Part shown: in pieces, positions 59,906-64,000 of the stretch
Position numbering within the stretch: position 1 is the first letter of the stretch
Layout: each line of letters opens with the position of its first letter
Source: Sorghum bicolor
Taxonomy: Eukaryota > Streptophyta > Magnoliopsida > Poales > Poaceae
Assembly (NCBI RefSeq): GCF_000003195.3
Contig: NC_012872.2
Coordinates: 56,029,695-56,093,694, forward strand
Length of the DNA stretch: 64,000 nt
Direction: 5' to 3'
The notes under the pieces: model-generated
What the model was told of the DNA's origin: nothing
Seen by the model: only the letters and a program-made list of their open reading frames with translations
Database searches by the model: none
Program-made: the position numbers and the translations under genes

Positions 59906-61663
59906 ATGGCCGAACCCACGCTCGCCGATCTCCTCGCCGAGATGAAGACCATGGCTGCCGAGATGATGGTCCTCAAGGCCGACGTGGCTTCCGTCAAGGA
60001 GAAGACCGTCTCCTCTTCCAGTAGCGGCGATGGCCGCCCTGGTGGTCTTCACGAACAGGATTTCCATCCGAAACACAAGAAGTGGGACTTTCCGCGCTTC
60101 GACGGCACGACGGACCCGCTTCTCTTCATCAACAAATGCGACGCCTACTTCCGCCAACACCGCACACCAGTGGAAGACCGCGTGGCCATGGCGTCCTACC
60201 ACCTCGACGACGTCGCCCAGCTCTGGTTCATCCAGCTGCAGGCGGACGATGGCACGCCGAACTGGACTCACTTCAAGGATCTCTTGCACCTTCGGTTTGG
60301 GCCTCCCCTCCGCTCCGCGCCGATGTTCGAGCTCGCTGAGTGCCGGCGTACCGACACCGTCGACGAATATTCCAACCGGTTTCAGGCCCTCTTGCCCCGA
60401 GCAGGCCGCCTCGAGGAGGAGCAGCGTGTTCAGCTATACACCGGCGGCCTTCTTCCGCCCCTGAGTCACGCCGTTCGCCTTCACAATCCGGCTACCCTCG
60501 CCGAGGCCATGAGCCTGGCCCGCCAGGTGGAGTTGATGGAGTTGTCCAGGCCGGCTCCGCCACCGCCTGCCCGGGCACCCCCGCGCGGCTTGCTGCCCAC
60601 GCCGGCGCCGCGGCTGGCCCTGCCGGCCCCGCAGCCACCGCTGGCCCTGCCAGCCCCTCCAGCAGCTGCGCAGCAGGGCAAAGCGGAGGGCCCTCATCGT
60701 CGACTGTCCCCGGCCGAGATGGCGGATCGGCGCCGCCAAGGTCTCTGCTTCAACTGCAACGAACCCTACGCCAGGGGCCACAATCGCTTCTGCAAGCGGC
60801 TGTTCTTCGTGGACGGGGTCGAGATCGATGCCGCCGACGCCCCGCCCGCAGCAGCAGACACCGCAGAGGCGGACCCTGGAACCGAAGCGCCTTGTTACTC
60901 CCTGCACGCCGTCGCTGGAGTACCGGTCTCGGACACCATTCAGATCAAGGTGTCCGTAGGATCGGCCTCCCTTCTCGCGCTGCTCGACAGTGGCTCCACG
61001 CACAGCTTCATCAGCGAGGACGCGGCGCGCCTCACCGGCCTACCGATTCAGGACCACCCGCGACTGACAGCCACGGTTGCCAATGGCGAACGAGTGGCCT
61101 GCCCAGGCGTTATACGGAACGCGCCTTTCTCCATCAACGGCACCGCCTTCTCCACCGATCTTTTTGTCATGCCACTTGCGGGGTACGAGGTGGTGCTGGG
61201 GACGTGTTGGATGCGCACGCTGGGCGACGTCGTGTGGAACTTCGCCGAGCGTACGATGTCCTTCCACTCTGACGGACGCCACATCACCTGGGCCGGCCTG
61301 CCGTCCTCATCTGTCACCAGTTTGCGCACCATCGCAGCGGCCAGTGGGACGCTGCTGGATGAGCTCCTGGCCGCCTACGCCGACATCTTCGCTGCGCCAT
61401 CAGGCCTTCCACCACCGCGTACTCGGGACCATGCCATCGTCCTCAAGCCAGGTTCGGCTCCCGTCGCCGTGCGGCCGTATCGCTACCCGGCGGCCCACAA
61501 AGATGAGCTGGAACGCCAGTGCGCCGCCATGATGGAGCAGGGCGTCGTCCGCCGCAGCGACTCGCCGTTTTCATCCCCGGCGCTCCTTGTCCAAAAAGCA
61601 TTACAAGTATGGAAAGCACCCTTTTCTGATGTTTGTCACGCCATTTTTTTGAACTCCAGGTGA
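59906..61663 (+). pseudogene. Truncated Ty3/gypsy gag-pol
   Basis: An open frame of 585 codons. It reads through the gag domain (WDFPRFDGTTDPLLFINKC onward, about residues 60-200), a zinc-knuckle-like CFNCNEPYARGHNRFC (about 280-295), a retroviral-type aspartic protease (LLALLDSGSTHSFIS, about 357-371) and the first part of reverse transcriptase (VRPYRYP, then GVVRRSDSPFSSPALLV). Element homology stops near 61,592 and the frame runs into unrelated sequence before a stop. The rest of reverse transcriptase, RNase H, integrase and the 3' LTR are missing, so it cannot move by itself. The remaining frame has no internal stop, suggesting a fairly recent truncation. Confidence 0.9.
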
Positions 61664-62347
61664 ATGACCCCAGATCTGTGCTTTGCTAAACCTTTGACAG
61701 CATGTGAACACATGGGCCATCTGACCTTGCAATAAACAGTGCCCTAGTACTGCTTTTGTTAAATTGTGGCAGGTTAAGATATTGGTAAGCAGTCCAGACC
61801 AGGATCCTTGGGTTACTTACCAAAAATATTATAGCTGGAATACAATTTTTTTTGGGAAATATTCATTCTAACTACACTGGAGTAATAGCAAATGCTAGAG
61901 GCACCGAAAGAAGGACAATCCCTGGCATCCTACCCAGCTTTCCTTCAAAACTAACAAACAATGAATTAAAGTGAATTTGATTTTATGACAATCTTTATAC
62001 TACATATCCAGGTTTCAACAAAAGGAGTGGCTCTTGAAAGGTAGAAGGTACCAGGCTTGCTGGCAACACTAGGCATGTATTGCAAATTTAAGATGATACA
62101 CGGCAGATCAAATAGGCCACTTGATGAAAAATGGGAATGACTTTGCCATGTCAAGCAACAGGCAGCAGTTCTTCAGCAATAGAACCTTGGAGAAGGGTGT
62201 CATATCTCAAAGGAGACATGTTCCAAATCAATGAAGGATTCTACAATATATTGAGTTCAAGTTCCTAGGGACGAGCAATTGGCAATAGGTCCCATCCAAA
62301 ATGGTGCTATGCCGTTGCATGCATTTCTGTTTCTGTATAGTAATAAC
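61664..62347. other. Spacer beyond the truncated retroelement
   Basis: No gene called. On the minus strand this is downstream of the DRM pseudogene stop and may be its old 3' flank. Confidence 0.35.
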
Positions 62348-62734
62348 TTAAGACTGCATCCGCTGCATCACTGACCTCACACAACCCAAGATTCTAGGAA
62401 AGTGGTAGAACAGAAAAGAGTGCTCACCCGCTAAGATCACGGTGGTAGCGATTGCTCCCAGTAAAATTGTTGCATGGGCTGCCACCAATTACCAAGTCGA
62501 ACCCACCTATTCTTCCCATAGTTGACTCAAGCCAATCATCGGTTATATCCTTGACATCAGCGATTTCAATCAATGTTCCTGATTGGGTTTCATCCCACCA
62601 GGCTTTCAAGATAGTCCTGTTTACTTTAGATATCTCAACAGAGACCACTGTCTTCATACGAATCCAAGCTTGTGCAGAGCTATCTCAGGCTCAGCCTCTC
62701 CAATCCCAGAGAACAAAGACAAAACGTTCATGCC
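62348..62734 (-). pseudogene. DRM-type cytosine-5 DNA methyltransferase pseudogene, 3' end
   Basis: On the minus strand the C-terminal part of a DRM catalytic domain is readable: NVLSLFSGIGEAEIALHKLG, then KTVVSVEISKVNRTIL, then FDLVIGGSPCNNFTGSNRYH with the catalytic PC pair. DRM enzymes carry out RNA-directed de novo DNA methylation in the nucleus. A one-base loss shifts the frame before KTVVSV; further changes after NRYHRD create in-frame stops, although a homologous tail remains readable in another frame to a TAA at 62,348. At its upstream side it is cut by a copia LTR at 62,735. It could be a retired paralogue or a gene fragment. Confidence 0.85.
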
Positions 62735-62871
62735 TGTTAGACTAATGTAATTAGGCCTATAATTGTGGATGTCACCACGCCAATTGTGGTAGGCTTGCAT
62801 GCCACCCAAGCGTGTATATATGTACTCCTATACTCATACTTGGAATACAATCAATCATTCATACACTTTCA
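62735..62871 (+). mobile_element. 5' LTR of a Ty1/copia element
   Basis: A 137-bp segment starting TGTTAGACTAATG and ending ACACTTTCA, immediately followed by the primer-binding-like TGGTATCAATCGCGG. A TATATATG box is present at about 62,816. The short LTR and TGTTAG start fit copia. The other LTR lies outside the window. Confidence 0.75.
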
Positions 62872-63223
62872 TGGTATCAATCGCGGTTTCGATCCGCTAC
62901 CCTTCCGCAACGCAAACCAGCGCCCGCCGCCGATCCGATCGCCACCACCGTCGCTGACTACATGTCGCCGGGTGTGTTGCCGGTCTCATCGCCCGCGCTG
63001 CCGATCCGATCGCCCAACCCGTAGCTGCCCTCGTCACCGGGTGTGGCCGCCGATCTGATCCTGCCTCCGTTCCCGATCTCCTGCTCTACGTGCTGTACGT
63101 ACGACTCCCGACCGCCGCCGTCGTCATCAACGTGCTGTACGTGCTTGGAGCTGCACGTGCTGTACCTGTACGATCGCCTGCTGTTGATCGCGTCACCAGG
63201 TGTGACCGCCGGTCCTGCCCCAC

Positions 63224-64000
63224 ATGGCTGGCGAAGACGACGACGCCGCCGCCGCGGCAGCCGCCAAGGCGGCCAAAGAAGCCGACGCTGCTCGCGCTGA
63301 AGAAGCGCGTCGGGCTGAGGAGGCCCGCCTTTGCAACGCCGCCCTGGACGAGTACGAGAGCGCTCACGAAGCCATCTGGGCGCAGGCTACCGCCGTCGTC
63401 AACGTGAAGGCGCTCATCCCCGTCATCCTCGACAAGGTCACGAACACCGACACCAAGTGGCGCGGGATGTTCCTCACTGTGCTCGGCAAGTATGCGCTGA
63501 CCCGCCACGTGCTCGACGATCAGGTGTTCCCCGAGCGCCCCGCATGGCTCCAGGCGGACTGCGTCGTCTTGACGTGGATCTTCGGCACCGTCTCCGGCGA
63601 TTTGCAGCAGTCGCTCATGATCCGCCAACGCCCCGCGCGTGAGGCGTGGTGCTACCTCGAGGACGAGTTCCTTGGCCAGAAGGAGTCTCGCGCCCTCCTC
63701 CTCGAGACGCAGTTCCGTAACCTCCGGCAAGACTCCATGTCGATCACCGATTTTTGCCGTCGTCTGGAGACCATGGCTGCGTCCCTCGCCGAGTTCGGCG
63801 ACCCCATCGGTGATCGCCAGATGGTTCTCACCCTTCTTCGCGGGCTGAGCGGTAAATTCCGCCACATGGTGTCGATCCTCAAGATGCATCGTCCGTTCCC
63901 GACGTTCGCCGAGGCCCGGACGCACCTCTTACTGGAGGAGATGGAGATTGATGCTCGCCCGCCCTCACCGCCCACGGCTCTCATCGCGCATCAGCAGCCG
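63224..64000 (+). CDS. Ty1/copia gag (start of polyprotein), runs off the window
   Basis: Open for 259 codons from ATG at 63,224 to the last base with no stop. After an Ala/Glu-rich coiled-coil-like start (AARAEEARRAEEARL) comes a copia-type gag domain of the UBN2/retrotran_gag kind: TKWRGMFLTVLGKYALT, AWCYLEDEFLG, LRQDSMSITDFCRRLETMA and LLRGLSGKFRHM. The zinc knuckle, protease, integrase and reverse transcriptase would lie downstream. The intact frame suggests a young insertion, but the remainder cannot be judged. Confidence 0.85.
   Translation, partial: MAGEDDDAAAAAAAKAAKEADAARAEEARRAEEARLCNAALDEYESAHEAIWAQATAVVNVKALIPVILDKVTNTDTKWRGMFLTVLGKYALTRHVLDDQVFPERPAWLQADCVVLTWIFGTVSGDLQQSLMIRQRPAREAWCYLEDEFLGQKESRALLLETQFRNLRQDSMSITDFCRRLETMAASLAEFGDPIGDRQMVLTLLRGLSGKFRHMVSILKMHRPFPTFAEARTHLLLEEMEIDARPPSPPTALIAHQQP

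Noticed and set aside
63086..63925. 279-codon minus-strand frame over the copia gag
   Set aside because: The plus-strand frame from 63,224 has clear copia gag motifs and follows an LTR and primer-binding site; the minus frame is its shadow.

Overview
The window is nuclear DNA of a grass, most likely sorghum or a close Andropogoneae relative. Few genes sit in a dense background of DNA transposons. Evidence for this is the intron-rich plant genes, AT-rich spacers packed with PIF/Harbinger and Stowaway MITEs, and LTR-retrotransposon, Helitron-like and SINE sequences typical of grasses. The species is inferred from overall resemblance, not from a search.

Layout. A mitochondrial-type ribosomal protein L6 gene (649-960) opens the window. 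About 20 kb downstream lies a decayed, partly inverted duplicate of its neighbourhood (about 21,040-23,910), holding an L6 pseudogene split by a MITE. A four-exon gene for an unknown Pro/Ala-rich protein with a membrane-spanning C-terminus spans 5,048-7,597 and contains tandemly duplicated exons. From 8.5 to 15 kb is a MITE graveyard with one possible small two-exon gene on the minus strand. At 15,762-19,437 is a complete PIF/Harbinger transposon whose Myb-like and transposase genes both read as intact after splicing. From 23.9 to about 28 kb is a Helitron-like block, followed by a 3.8-kb solo-LTR-like element (28,730-32,568) and a three-deep nest of MITEs (32,575-33,184). From 33.2 to 41 kb only mobile-element debris was recognised.

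Two well-supported genes lie in the right half. One is a WRKY19-like/loricrin-like zinc-repeat protein (CDS 44,616-46,565, plus strand) with a long 5'-UTR intron and an upstream ORF. The other is a 14-exon Golgi-type GT-B glycosyltransferase-like gene of 1,055 codons (47,668-55,456, minus strand). The last 6 kb hold a tRNA-derived SINE, a truncated Ty3/gypsy element, the 3' end of a DRM-type DNA methyltransferase pseudogene, and a Ty1/copia element inserted in that pseudogene and running off the window end.

The host genes look like independent housekeeping or regulatory loci; there is no operon-like or clustered pathway. The main interest lies in the possibly autonomous Harbinger element, the rearranged duplication, the exon-duplicated gene, the upstream ORF and several nested or filler-DNA insertion events. 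All exon borders were deduced by eye from splice sites and reading frames.
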